64,000 nt of DNA from Archangium gephyra. GTDB taxonomy: Bacteria; Myxococcota; Myxococcia; Myxococcales; Myxococcaceae. The stretch's first letter is position 1, and each line of letters begins with the position of its first letter. Both the position numbers and the translations under genes were made by a program. Positions 45,193 through 54,520 of the stretch are shown piece after piece. Location of the stretch: assembly GCA_003243425.1 (NCBI GenBank), contig QFQP01000013.1, positions 186,001 through 250,000 on the forward strand, in the 5' to 3' direction. The notes under the pieces were generated by a model that worked only from the letters and a program-made list of their open reading frames with translations, was not told the DNA's origin and searched no databases.

Positions 45193-46755
45193 ATGCGCGC
45201 GAGCGCATTGCTGGTGGTGGTGGCGTTCGCAGGGTGCACCTCGGTGTCGCCTGCGCGCCGTGTGCCCGACGCTGCGCTCGGTGCGGTCGCGCCGCACTAC
45301 GGTGCCACCAACGTCGGCGATCCGCTGAGCGCGCAGCTCTACGCGAAGGTCTCCGGCAAGGCGGCGGGGCTGCTCCGCTACGAAGCCGGCCTCGCGCCGG
45401 TGGCGACCTCGGTCGGCAGGCTCACGGCAGAGAACGGCGTGTTGCCCGCCACCAGCGTGCTGCAGTGGTTGTTCTGGCGCGCAGGCGTGGTCGGCGCTCC
45501 GTTGCAGACGCGCGTGCGGGCGTTCAGCGCGCCAGGTGACGCGCAGCTCGAAGCCGAATTGCAGACCTGGGCCGACGAGCTCTCGAAAGACGTGACGCGG
45601 CCGACGGCGTTTGCCATCGCGACGTTCGACGGCAAGGCGGGTGGGGTGGCGCTGGTCACCGCCGACGACGAGGTTCGACTCACCGAGCTCGCGCGCGACG
45701 TCGCGCCCGGCGCCCAGCTCGAGCTCCGTGGCTCGCTCACGGTGACGGGCGAGACCCTGGAGCTGCTGGTCGCCGACGACGACCGCCAGGTGCGTGCGCT
45801 GGAGGTTCCGGTCGACGCCAACGGTGGTTTTTCGGTGAAGTTCACGGCGCCGACGTCGCCCGGCCTCCGCTTCGTGGAGCTGCTCGGCAACTCGCCCGAT
45901 GCGCGCACGCACATCTCGAACCGGCGCTCGCTGGCGCTCTTCCCGTTGTCGGTGGGCACGGCGGTTCCCGACGCGCTGCCGGAGTGGGTGACCTCGCCGA
46001 AACCCAACCCGTCGCGGCGAGATCAATTCGCCGAAGGGCTGATGAGGGCCTACGCCGAAGAGCGACGGCGCCTGGGGCTCACCGCGCCGCTGAGCGACAG
46101 CCGGCTCGAGCCGCTCGCCGCGCAGCTTGCGGGTATGCGCGGCGTCAGCGGCATGCGCGGCGACGAAAACCTCGCCGAGTTCCTCGCCTCCCGGGGCCTG
46201 GTCAGTCGTGAGGCGTGGGCGCGGTTCTCGGCCGCCGACACACTCGACGAGCTGGTGCAGGAGACGTTGTTGCGGCCTTCGTGGCGCCGCGTGTTGTTGA
46301 GCGATCAGGTCTACATCGCGCCGGTGCTCGCGCAGCAGGAGGGCCGGGTGATGGCGTGGGAAGTGGTCGTGGTGTCGATGCCCGCGCTCGACGCGAACGC
46401 CGAGTCACAGAAGTTGCTGTCGACGCTGGCGCAGAAGCGCCGCGAGCTGGGTGGCCCGCCGCTGGAGCAGGTGGCGAGTGTTCAGCCCCTGCTGCAGGCC
46501 TTCGTCGACGCCGCGTGCAGGGACGACGCGGACGATCTCGAGCTGCAGAACCTCGCGCGCGAGCTCCAGGCCAGGGGCATTCGTGGCGGGCTCATGGGGA
46601 ACGCCGTGCATCGCGCGAGCGTGAATGACGGCCCGTTGCCCGAGGAGTTCGTCGACCTGCTCACCACGAAATATCCGCGCGTCGCTGTCGCAACGTGTCA
46701 GGCCGAAGGGCCCGGGCTGCAGTGGTCGGCGGTGCTGGTGGGCGACTTCCAGTAG
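45193..46755 (+). CDS. Lipoprotein with possible CAP-like domain
   Basis: 520 residues, with a short lipoprotein signal (MRASALLVVVAFAGC, Cys 15). The first about 280 residues are beta-rich, with a probable strand-rich domain (GAQLELRGSLTVTGETLELL, then GLRFVELLG). Residues about 285-400 have the look of a CAP/SCP-PR1 domain (RDQFAEGLMRAYAEERRRLG, LSDSRLEPLAAQLAGMRG, then LLRPSWRRVLLSDQVYIAPV), but the CAP histidines are not evident. The rest is unassigned. Three bp downstream of tkt. Confidence 0.7.
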   Translation: MRASALLVVVAFAGCTSVSPARRVPDAALGAVAPHYGATNVGDPLSAQLYAKVSGKAAGLLRYEAGLAPVATSVGRLTAENGVLPATSVLQWLFWRAGVVGAPLQTRVRAFSAPGDAQLEAELQTWADELSKDVTRPTAFAIATFDGKAGGVALVTADDEVRLTELARDVAPGAQLELRGSLTVTGETLELLVADDDRQVRALEVPVDANGGFSVKFTAPTSPGLRFVELLGNSPDARTHISNRRSLALFPLSVGTAVPDALPEWVTSPKPNPSRRDQFAEGLMRAYAEERRRLGLTAPLSDSRLEPLAAQLAGMRGVSGMRGDENLAEFLASRGLVSREAWARFSAADTLDELVQETLLRPSWRRVLLSDQVYIAPVLAQQEGRVMAWEVVVVSMPALDANAESQKLLSTLAQKRRELGGPPLEQVASVQPLLQAFVDAACRDDADDLELQNLARELQARGIRGGLMGNAVHRASVNDGPLPEEFVDLLTTKYPRVAVATCQAEGPGLQWSAVLVGDFQ

Positions 46756-46790
46756 CGGGGTGCGACGGGGGTTGTGACACACTCGACACC

Positions 46791-47822
46791 TTGAGCTCCG
46801 CAGCGCCGCAGAAGCAGATCAGCATCTGGTGGTGGGCCTTCGGTTACTTCGCGGCTTACGCGCCGTATTCCGCGTTGACCAAGGCGCTGTCTGACGGCCA
46901 CCTCGGCAAACCCATCGGCGGCCTGTCGATTCTGCCGCTGTCCACGTTCGCGTCGTTCTTCGCGATGGTGCTCTTTCTCGTTGGCACCGGTTGGTGGAAG
47001 AGCGCGACCCGGAAGCAGGTGGGCGCGTTTCAGGTTCCGGTGCCCACGCGGTGGACGGCGCTCTCGGGCCTGTGCGGCGCCACGATTCTGACCACCACCA
47101 CGCTCGCGTACACCATCGAAGGTACGTCGATCGTCTTCATGATGTTGCTGTTGCGCGGCGGCATGTTGGCGATGGCGCCGATCGTCGACGCGATCTCGGG
47201 TCGCAAGGTGCAGATCATCTCGTGGATCGCCACGGCGCTGACCTTGAGCTCGTTGCTGGTGACGCTGGTCGGCCGCGACGAGAACTTCGCGCTCCCGCTG
47301 GTGGCGATCATCGACGTGACGGCGTACCTGGTCGCGTACTTCATTCGCCTGCGCTTCATGTCGAAGCTCGCCAAGAGCGACGACGTGGAGGTGACGCGCC
47401 GCTACTTCGTCGAAGAGCAGCTGGTGTCGACGCCGGCCGCCTTCGCCGCGCTCGCGATCCTGGCGATCATCGGCACCGGACCGCTGGCGGCCGTTCGCGC
47501 CGGCTTCACCGAAGTGCCGTTCAGCGCGCAGTTCTTCTGGCCGGTGTTCATCGGAATTCTCTCGCAGGGCACCGGCATCTTCGGGGCCCTGGTGCTGCTC
47601 GATAAGAGCGAGAACACATTCTCAGTGCCGGTCAATCGTGCGTCGTCGTTGCTCGCTGGCGTGGTCGCGACGTTGACGTTGTTCTGGCTGGGCATCGGCA
47701 AGCCGCTCGACTGGCGTGAAGCGGTGGGCGCAGGGCTCGTCATCAGCGCCATCGGTGTGTTGAGCCTGCCGGCCTTGCTCAGGAAGAAGCCGCCGGCGCC
47801 GCCGACAGCCCCGTCTCGTTGA
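46791..47822 (+). CDS. DMT/EamA-like transporter
   Basis: 343 residues from TTG 46791, with no good ribosome site; the start is uncertain. About ten hydrophobic helices (for example ISIWWWAFGYFAAYAPYSAL, ATILTTTTLAYTIEG, GGMLAMAPIVDAISGRKVQI, RASSLLAGVVATLTLFWLGI), with the two-fold repeat expected of drug/metabolite transporters. Substrate unknown. A longer frame to 46695 would overlap the upstream gene and is not preferred. Confidence 0.75.
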   Translation: MSSAAPQKQISIWWWAFGYFAAYAPYSALTKALSDGHLGKPIGGLSILPLSTFASFFAMVLFLVGTGWWKSATRKQVGAFQVPVPTRWTALSGLCGATILTTTTLAYTIEGTSIVFMMLLLRGGMLAMAPIVDAISGRKVQIISWIATALTLSSLLVTLVGRDENFALPLVAIIDVTAYLVAYFIRLRFMSKLAKSDDVEVTRRYFVEEQLVSTPAAFAALAILAIIGTGPLAAVRAGFTEVPFSAQFFWPVFIGILSQGTGIFGALVLLDKSENTFSVPVNRASSLLAGVVATLTLFWLGIGKPLDWREAVGAGLVISAIGVLSLPALLRKKPPAPPTAPSR

Positions 47823-47918
47823 GGGCCCGAGCAGAGGCGGGTGCCGATTCAGCAACGGGGTCCCTCGGATTCGGGAAACCGATTGCACTTGCCGTCAGAT
47901 TCGGGCGTTAAGCCGCGC

Positions 47919-50900
47919 ATGGTGACGTTCGTCCGCGGGCTGGTCCTTTCCTCTCTTCTCGTCGTTGCTGCGTGCTCGCCGACCGGCAGTGACAGTTGCG
48001 GTCCCTCGACCTGCCAGGGGTGCTGTGACGCGATGGGCGCCTGTCAGAACGGCAGCGACTTCGCCTGTGGCGTGGGCGGCACCCAATGCACGCAATGCCA
48101 GCCGGGAACGCAGTGCGTGCTGGGCGTGTGCTCGCAACCTGCGTTGGGCGGTGGCTCGGGCAACACGGGCGGTGGCTCTGGCAGCACGGGCGGTGGAACG
48201 GCGACGGGCGGTGGAACGGCGACAGGTGGTGGAACGGCGACGGGCGGTGGCGCTGCGACCGGTGGTGGAGCGGCGACGGGCGGTGGCGCTGCGACCGGCG
48301 GTGGAACGGCAACGGGTGGCGGAACTGCGACCGGTGGCGGCACGGGCACCCTCGGCCCCGCGACCTGTGAGGCGCCGCTGACCGCTTGTGGCGTCAATTG
48401 TGTCGACCTCACACAAGACGAATCGAACTGCGGCGCCTGCGGGACGCGCTGCAGCGGGCAGATCTGCGTCAACGGCGCGTGCGTGCCGTACCCGCGCTGC
48501 GACATGGGCCAGGCGTGCCCCGCTGGCACCTACTGCCTTGGTTCCACGTGCTTGTCGGGCTGCGATTCTGCCGCGCAGTGCCCACAGCCCGGTGCCTGCA
48601 ACACCACCTCGCACGAGTGCGTCTGCGCGACCGGCCGCCACGCCTGCGGCGACGAGTGCGTCACCAACGACGACGTCAATCGCTGCGGCGTCACCTGTCG
48701 CACGTGCATTGCTCCTGCGAACGCCGCGCCGCTCTGCACCGACGGCAGCTGTGATTTCGCCTGCAACACCGGCTTCCACCGATGTGGCGATCAGTGCGTG
48801 TCCAACACCTCGGTGAATTCGTGCGGCGCGAACTCCTGCACGCCGTGCAGCCCGCCTGCGAACGCGGTGGCGACCTGCAATGGCACCAGCTGTGACTTCA
48901 CCTGCAACACCGGCTTTCACCGGTGCGGCAATGCGTGCGTGGCGAATACCTCCATCAACTCGTGCGGCGCTTCGTCGTGCACGCCGTGCAGCCCGCCCGC
49001 GAACGCGACGGCCACCTGCAACGGCGTCAGCTGCGACTTCACCTGCAACGCGGGCTTTCATCGGTGCGGCAACGCGTGCGTGTCGAACAGCTCCGTCAAC
49101 TCGTGCGGCACCAGCGCGTGCACGGCGTGCTCGGTCCCCAGCAACGGCAGCTCGACCTGCAATGGCACCAGCTGCGGCATCTCGTGCAACGCGGGCTTCC
49201 ACGCGTGCGGTGCGGCGTGTGCGTCGAACACCTCGATCAACTCCTGCGGCAGCTCGTGCACGCCGTGCAGCCCGCCGGCGAACGGCACGGCCACGTGCAA
49301 CGGCGCCAGCTGCGACTTCACGTGCAACACGGGCTTTCACCGGTGCGGCAACGCCTGCGTTGCCAACACGTCCATCAACTCCTGCGGGAGTTCGTGCACG
49401 CCGTGCGCCCCGCCCGCGAATGGAACGGCGACCTGCAACGGCACCAGCTGCGACTTCACGTGCAACGCCGGCTACCACCGGTGCGGCAACGTGTGCGTGA
49501 GCGACAGCAGCACCACGCAGTGCGGCAGCACCTGCACCGCCTGCGCGACGCCCAGCAACGGCACGCCGTCGTGCACCAGCGGGCAATGTGAGTACGCGTG
49601 CAACACCGGCACGCACCTCTGCACGTACCCCACCATCGAATGCGCCAACGACACGGATGCGACGAAGTGCGGCCCGAACTGCGCGTCGTGCCCGAGCAAG
49701 CCGAACGGCTCCCCGGCCTGTACCAGCGGCAGCTGCTCGGCGACGTGCAACAGCGGCTTCCGGCTGTGCTCCAACAACTGCACGCCGCTCGATGCTCCGT
49801 CGGCATGTGGCTCCGCGTGCACGGTGTGCGCAGCGCCCGCAGATCTCCGCAAGCCGACCTGCAGCGGCACCGCGTGCTCGAGCGCGTGCATCACCGAGTG
49901 CAACGGCACCTGCGTCGACAAGGCCCGCGACGAAGCGAACTGCGGCGGCTGCGGCATCGCGTGCGGCGCGAACCAGACCTGCAGTGACGGCGTGTGTGGC
50001 ACCGCCTGTGCGTCGGGTGGTGCGTTCCAGGCGGCGATGCCCTTCGCGGTGCAGATGAGCGGCGGCTCGTCTCTGGTGGCTGGCGACTTCAACGGAGATG
50101 GGCGCGCCGATCTGCTCTCGCCGGCGTCGCTCCGGTTGGCGCTGACCAACGGCACCTTCGGCGCGGCGACCGCGGTGAACGCGTATGGCGATCCCCTGGT
50201 GGCCGACCTCGATGGCGATGGTCGCGCCGACGTGTTGCTCGGTGGCACCACGCAGTCGGCGCTCATGAAGGGCACGCCGGCGGGGCTCGGCGCGGCGACC
50301 ACCCTCAGCGCTGCCATGGTTCAGCCGGAGTTCGTCAACCTCGACGGCGCGAACGGCCTCGACGTCGTCAGCCGGCCCAGCTTCACCAGCACCACCGTCG
50401 ACGTGCGCTTCAACAACGGCTCGGCGGTGTTCGGTACCCCGACGACCTTCACGTGGGCCCGGCAGATCGTCGACTTCGCGGTGGGAGAAGTGACCGGTGA
50501 CGGCAACGTCGACCTCGTGCTGCTCGCGGCAGGTACCGCGGCCAACACGCACGAAATCGTCGTCGCTCCGGGGACGGGCCCGGGCAGCTTCAACGCGGCG
50601 GCGGCGGTGCGCTCCACGCTGGCCACGCGCGGTGAGCGCCTCGAGCTGGTCGACGTGAATCGTGATGGCCGTCTCGACGTGGTGCTGTCGTCCGTTCTCT
50701 CCAGCAACCAGCAGGGCGCGCTGCGCTGGCTCGCGAACCAGGGCACCGGCAGCTTCAGTGCCGACACCGTGCTGGTGTCCGACGCGTGGAAGGGCGCGTG
50801 GGCTTTCAGCGATCTCTCCGGTGATGGCATCAGCGACCTCGTGGTCGGGCTGGGGTCGCGTGAGCTGCGGCTCAAGCTGGGGCTCGCTTCGGGTGGGTTC

Positions 50901-52079
50901 GGCGGCGGCACCCCGGTGTCGAGCGCCGCGATTCCGCAGGTCATCGCGCTGGGCGACTTCGACAGCGACGGCGACAAGGACATCGCGCTCCTCGACAGCT
51001 GGTCGTACGCGGAGATCTTCACGGTCACCGCTGGCGCCATCGACACCGTGCCCACCAGCACTTTTGCCAGCACCGGCTCGAGCAACGAACCGGCGCCGCT
51101 GGTCGGCGACTTCAACGGAGACGGCCGAGACGATCTCGCGCGCTTCACCGGCGTGGGCATCGAGCTGCAGTTCGGCACTGCGGCGGGCGGCTTCACCACC
51201 GGCCCGGTGTACCCGCTCAACGAGAGTGTTCGTGCGTGGGTGGTCGACGACAACGGCGATGCACCGAAAGACCTGCTGCTGTCAGGCACCGAGCTCACGC
51301 TGCTGCGCGGGAGCAGCAGTGGTGTCTTCTCGATGGTGTGGTCGCAGGCCATCTACGCGCGCGTCGCGCAGGCCGCGCTGTTCGACGTCGACGGAGACGG
51401 TCAGAAGGACCTGCTGGCCACCACGTTGCCGAACAGCGTGAACTACGGCAGCTACAGCCTCAACTGGTGGAAGCGGCTGAGCACCAACACCTTCGGCTCG
51501 GATCAGACGCTCGCGGGCATGACCTTCTCGTTCGCGTTCGCCGACTTCGACAATGATGGCCGCATCGACATCGGGAGCGCCAATGTCGTCGACAACTACT
51601 GGGACCGGGCCAGCAGCGTGAACGTGCTGCTGAACCAGGGCGGTGGTCTCTTCGTGAGCCAGCCCACGTTGAGCGGTCCTGCCAGCTGGTTGCTCGACGC
51701 GAAAGCCGCCGACATGAATGGCGACGGCCACGTCGACCTCGTGTTCCTGCACAACTCGCGGCTGAGCTACGCGGTGGGTGACGGGCGGGGGCGATTCACG
51801 AGCGTGGTGCAGATCGCCTACCCCGCGTCGCCGCAGCGCTTCGACATCGTCGACTTCGACGGCGACGGTGCGCTCGACGTGTTGATGCTCTCGGAAGGGC
51901 TCTACGGCGTGGTCTCCGTGCGGAATCTGGGGACCTCCTTCGAGTCGCGCGTGGTGCCGATGTCGGCAGACCTGCTCTACCGGCACGCGTACGGCAACTT
52001 CGACGGCGTCGGCGGGCGCGAGCTGCTGCTCTCCTCGTACGACGCGCGCTACCTCATGCTGCGCACGCGCTGCCCGTGA
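47919..52079 (+). CDS. Giant lipoprotein: Cys repeats plus FG-GAP/VCBS propeller
   Basis: 1386 residues from ATG 47919. Signal with a VAAC lipobox (Cys 16). A CGPSTCQGCCDAMGAC module like that of the 17,542 lipoprotein. A Gly/Thr/Ala linker of about 11 six-residue repeats (GGGTAT). A Cys-rich zone with eight or nine repeats of about 46 residues (C-FxCNxGFHRCGNACVxNxSxNSC). Then about 690 residues of FG-GAP/VCBS-type blades with Ca-binding DxDGDG motifs (GDFNGDGRADLL, DLDGDGRADVLL, DVDGDGQKDLLA, DFDNDGRIDIGSA, DMNGDGHVDLVFL). Probably a surface adhesion or binding protein. Its promoter is not obvious. Confidence 0.92.
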   Translation: MVTFVRGLVLSSLLVVAACSPTGSDSCGPSTCQGCCDAMGACQNGSDFACGVGGTQCTQCQPGTQCVLGVCSQPALGGGSGNTGGGSGSTGGGTATGGGTATGGGTATGGGAATGGGAATGGGAATGGGTATGGGTATGGGTGTLGPATCEAPLTACGVNCVDLTQDESNCGACGTRCSGQICVNGACVPYPRCDMGQACPAGTYCLGSTCLSGCDSAAQCPQPGACNTTSHECVCATGRHACGDECVTNDDVNRCGVTCRTCIAPANAAPLCTDGSCDFACNTGFHRCGDQCVSNTSVNSCGANSCTPCSPPANAVATCNGTSCDFTCNTGFHRCGNACVANTSINSCGASSCTPCSPPANATATCNGVSCDFTCNAGFHRCGNACVSNSSVNSCGTSACTACSVPSNGSSTCNGTSCGISCNAGFHACGAACASNTSINSCGSSCTPCSPPANGTATCNGASCDFTCNTGFHRCGNACVANTSINSCGSSCTPCAPPANGTATCNGTSCDFTCNAGYHRCGNVCVSDSSTTQCGSTCTACATPSNGTPSCTSGQCEYACNTGTHLCTYPTIECANDTDATKCGPNCASCPSKPNGSPACTSGSCSATCNSGFRLCSNNCTPLDAPSACGSACTVCAAPADLRKPTCSGTACSSACITECNGTCVDKARDEANCGGCGIACGANQTCSDGVCGTACASGGAFQAAMPFAVQMSGGSSLVAGDFNGDGRADLLSPASLRLALTNGTFGAATAVNAYGDPLVADLDGDGRADVLLGGTTQSALMKGTPAGLGAATTLSAAMVQPEFVNLDGANGLDVVSRPSFTSTTVDVRFNNGSAVFGTPTTFTWARQIVDFAVGEVTGDGNVDLVLLAAGTAANTHEIVVAPGTGPGSFNAAAAVRSTLATRGERLELVDVNRDGRLDVVLSSVLSSNQQGALRWLANQGTGSFSADTVLVSDAWKGAWAFSDLSGDGISDLVVGLGSRELRLKLGLASGGFGGGTPVSSAAIPQVIALGDFDSDGDKDIALLDSWSYAEIFTVTAGAIDTVPTSTFASTGSSNEPAPLVGDFNGDGRDDLARFTGVGIELQFGTAAGGFTTGPVYPLNESVRAWVVDDNGDAPKDLLLSGTELTLLRGSSSGVFSMVWSQAIYARVAQAALFDVDGDGQKDLLATTLPNSVNYGSYSLNWWKRLSTNTFGSDQTLAGMTFSFAFADFDNDGRIDIGSANVVDNYWDRASSVNVLLNQGGGLFVSQPTLSGPASWLLDAKAADMNGDGHVDLVFLHNSRLSYAVGDGRGRFTSVVQIAYPASPQRFDIVDFDGDGALDVLMLSEGLYGVVSVRNLGTSFESRVVPMSADLLYRHAYGNFDGVGGRELLLSSYDARYLMLRTRCP
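48147..48347 (+). repeat. In-frame 18-bp tandem repeats (Gly/Thr/Ala linker)
   Basis: About eleven degenerate units of the form GGCGGTGGAACGGCGACG, each encoding six residues (GGGTAT or variants). Wholly inside the giant lipoprotein gene and in frame, so copy-number changes keep the reading frame. Confidence 0.9.
48750..49730 (+). repeat. 138-147-bp tandem repeats encoding Cys modules
   Basis: Units begin at about 48750, 48891, 49032, 49173, 49311, 49449 and 49587, each TG(C/T)-GA(C/T)-TTC-like, coding CDFTCN(T/A)GFHRCGNAC. The units are similar in DNA as well as protein, suggesting recent duplication or gene conversion inside the gene. Confidence 0.85.
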
Positions 52080-52179
52080 AGTGATCCGTTTGGCCGGGTG
52101 GCGGCAACCAATGTCGGCCACCGTCGCACCCGCGGGTGAACTTTGCTAACTCCCCCGCGTGTTGAAGGAGAACATGCAC

Positions 52180-53526
52180 ATGCGCAAGGTACTGGTTTCC
52201 CTCGTCGTTCTGCTCTCTACGGTGGTCTTCGCGGCGCCACCGTCTCCGGCGGCCAAAGCGGCCTTCGAGAAGGGTGAAGCGGCGCTCGCAGCCGGCAACC
52301 TCGACCAGGCGGCTTCTGCCTACCAGGACGCCATCAAGGGCTCGCCGGGCTACGCGGCCGCGCTCAACGGCTACGGCTCGGTGCTCTTCAAACAGAAGAA
52401 GTCGGCGGAGGCGATCGCCTCGTTCAAGTCGGCCACCGAAGCCGACCCCAACTTCAAGCTCGCCTGGTTCAACCTGGGGTACGCCGCGCGCAAGACGAGC
52501 GACTTCCCGACGGCCGCGGCGGCGTACGAGAAGTACACCGCGCTCGACGCCAACGATCCCGACGGCTTCTACGGCCTCGCCGAGTCGTACAAGGGCGCCG
52601 GCCAGAACGACAAAGCCATCGCCGCGTACGAGAAGTACCTGACGAAGGAGAAGCGTCCCACCGAGCAGAAGTGGGTCGACAAGGCCAAAGAGTCGATCGC
52701 CACGCTCAAGGCCGCCGCGCCCGCGCCTGCTCCGGTGGCTGCGGCGCCCGCGCCCACGCCGGCCGCGCCCCCGTCGACGACCAACACCAACACGCCCGCG
52801 CCGCCGGCCACGACCAACGTCGGCAACGTCGCCCAGCAGAAGATGCTCGAGGGCGACAAGCTGTGGGCCGAGAAGAAGTACCGCGAGGCGAGCTTCGCGT
52901 ACCAGGACGCGGTCAACGGAAACCCGAACGACGTCGAGGCGAACTTCAAGCTGGGCAACAGCTACGCGGTGCTCGGCTACTACTCGCAGGCCGTCGAGCG
53001 CTGGCAGCGCGTGCAGCAGCTCTCGCCCGACCCGGCGGTGAAGAAGAGCGCGGCCGACAACATCGCCAAGGCGCAGCAGAAGATGGCGTCGGCGGGTGGT
53101 GGTTCGCCGCAGGAAGCCAACAAGGCGCCAGGCACGGGGCCCGTCGCCGACGCCACGCGTGGCCAGGCGCGCCAGTACTACGAAGGCGGCGTGCAGCTCA
53201 TCGGTCAGCGCCGCTACGGCGAAGCGCTCAACTACTTGAACGAGTCGCTCAAGATCGAGCCGTCGTTGACCGTCGGCTACGTGGCGCGCGGTTCGACGCT
53301 CATCGGCCTGCGCCGCTTCGCCGAAGCGGCCGTCGACTACCAGTACGCGCTCAAGCTCGACCCCGCGCGGTCTGACGCGCTCTATGGCCTCGCCGAGGCG
53401 TACCGGGGCATGAACCGCATCGACGACGCGCGCGCGTACTACCAGCGCTACGTGGCCTCCAACGCGCCGGACGTACGGCCCGAGCTGCAGACCGACGCGC
53501 GCAACAAGCTCCAGCAGCTGCGGTGA
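52180..53526 (+). CDS. Secreted TPR protein
   Basis: 448 residues from ATG 52180, with AAGGAG 9 bp upstream. ATG 52174 or GTG 52159 are alternatives. A signal peptide (MRKVLVSLVVLLSTVVFAA) precedes TPR units: a first set (about 25-185: AAFEKGEAALAAGNLDQAAS, AYEKYTALDANDPDGFYGLA), a Pro/Ala/Thr linker (about 190-225), and a second set to the end (EALNYLNESLKIEPSLTVGY, AEAAVDYQYALKLDPARSDA). First gene of a TPR-MoxR-DUF58 operon, 4 bp before the next start. Confidence 0.88.
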   Translation: MRKVLVSLVVLLSTVVFAAPPSPAAKAAFEKGEAALAAGNLDQAASAYQDAIKGSPGYAAALNGYGSVLFKQKKSAEAIASFKSATEADPNFKLAWFNLGYAARKTSDFPTAAAAYEKYTALDANDPDGFYGLAESYKGAGQNDKAIAAYEKYLTKEKRPTEQKWVDKAKESIATLKAAAPAPAPVAAAPAPTPAAPPSTTNTNTPAPPATTNVGNVAQQKMLEGDKLWAEKKYREASFAYQDAVNGNPNDVEANFKLGNSYAVLGYYSQAVERWQRVQQLSPDPAVKKSAADNIAKAQQKMASAGGGSPQEANKAPGTGPVADATRGQARQYYEGGVQLIGQRRYGEALNYLNESLKIEPSLTVGYVARGSTLIGLRRFAEAAVDYQYALKLDPARSDALYGLAEAYRGMNRIDDARAYYQRYVASNAPDVRPELQTDARNKLQQLR

Positions 53527-53530
53527 AGAC

Positions 53531-54520
53531 ATGAATACCGACATCAAGGCCATCACCGAGACGGTTCAGCGCGAGTCAGCCTTCGTCGAGCCGTTGTTCC
53601 TCGAAGCCGGCAAGGTCATCGTCGGCCAGAAGCCGATGCTCGAGCGCCTGCTCATCGGCCTGCTCTGCAACGGCCACGTGTTGCTCGAAGGCGTGCCGGG
53701 TCTGGCCAAGACGCTCACGGTGCGCACGTTCGCCGACGTGCTCAGCGCCCAGTTCCAGCGCGTGCAGTTCACGCCCGACCTGCTGCCCGCCGACGTGGTG
53801 GGCACGGTCATCTACAACCAGCAGACGGCCAGCTTCGCGGTTCGCAAAGGCCCCATCTTCGCGAACATCGTGCTCGCCGACGAAATCAACCGCGCGCCCG
53901 CCAAGGTGCAGTCGGCGCTGCTGGAGGCGATGCAGGAGCGTCAGGTCACCATCGGCAACAACACCTTCCCGCTGCCCTCGCCGTTCCTGGTGCTCGCCAC
54001 GCAGAACCCGGTCGAGCAGGAAGGCACGTACCCGCTGCCGGAAGCGCAGGTCGACCGCTTCATGTTGAAGGTGAAGGTCGGCTACCCGACGCGCGAGGAA
54101 GAGAAGGAAGTCCTCAACCGCATGACGGGTGAAGCAGCGCCGAAGGCGCAGAAGGTGATCAGCACCGAGCAGCTGGTGTCGGCCAAGGCGGCGATGCACG
54201 GCATCTACGTCGACGAAAAGGTGAAGGACTACATCCTCAACCTGGTGTTCGCGACGCGTGAGCCGCTCAAGTACGGCCTCAAGGACCTGCCGGACTTCAT
54301 TCAGTACGGCGCTTCGCCGCGCGCGACGATCGCCCTGACGCAGGCGGCGCGCGGGCACGCGTTCCTGCGGCACCGCGGCTTCGTGACGCCTGAAGACGTG
54401 AAGGCCATCGGGCTCGACGTGCTGCGGCACCGCATCTCGCTGACCTACGAAGCGGAAGCCGAAGAGTTCACCCCGGAGCGCATCATTCAGCGCGTGTTCG
54501 AGCGCGTCGAAGTGCCGTGA
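53531..54520 (+). CDS. MoxR-family AAA+ ATPase
   Basis: 329 residues. Walker A EGVPGLAKT (about 55-63), Walker B VLADEINRAP, sensor ATQNPVEQEGTYPLPEAQVD. This is the MoxR group, which acts as a chaperone-like ATPase in maturation of partner complexes, commonly with a DUF58 protein as here. Cytoplasmic. It overlaps the DUF58 gene by 4 bp (GTGA). Confidence 0.95.
   Translation: MNTDIKAITETVQRESAFVEPLFLEAGKVIVGQKPMLERLLIGLLCNGHVLLEGVPGLAKTLTVRTFADVLSAQFQRVQFTPDLLPADVVGTVIYNQQTASFAVRKGPIFANIVLADEINRAPAKVQSALLEAMQERQVTIGNNTFPLPSPFLVLATQNPVEQEGTYPLPEAQVDRFMLKVKVGYPTREEEKEVLNRMTGEAAPKAQKVISTEQLVSAKAAMHGIYVDEKVKDYILNLVFATREPLKYGLKDLPDFIQYGASPRATIALTQAARGHAFLRHRGFVTPEDVKAIGLDVLRHRISLTYEAEAEEFTPERIIQRVFERVEVP

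Noticed and set aside
43972..46026. 684-codon open frame antisense to tkt and the next gene
   Set aside because: It spans two clear genes and has shadow composition.
47873..47886. GG-N10-GC spacing suggestive of a sigma-54 promoter before the giant lipoprotein gene
   Set aside because: The -24 element is CGGGAA, not TGGCAC; only the spacing and TTGCA fit, which is expected by chance.
48147..49730. Repeats considered as a CRISPR array
   Set aside because: They are contiguous, in frame, without spacers, and encode a recognisable protein linker and Cys modules.
47895..50552. 885-codon open frame antisense to the giant lipoprotein
   Set aside because: Composition is Ala/Arg/Gly/Val repetitive, produced by the Cys repeats on the other strand.
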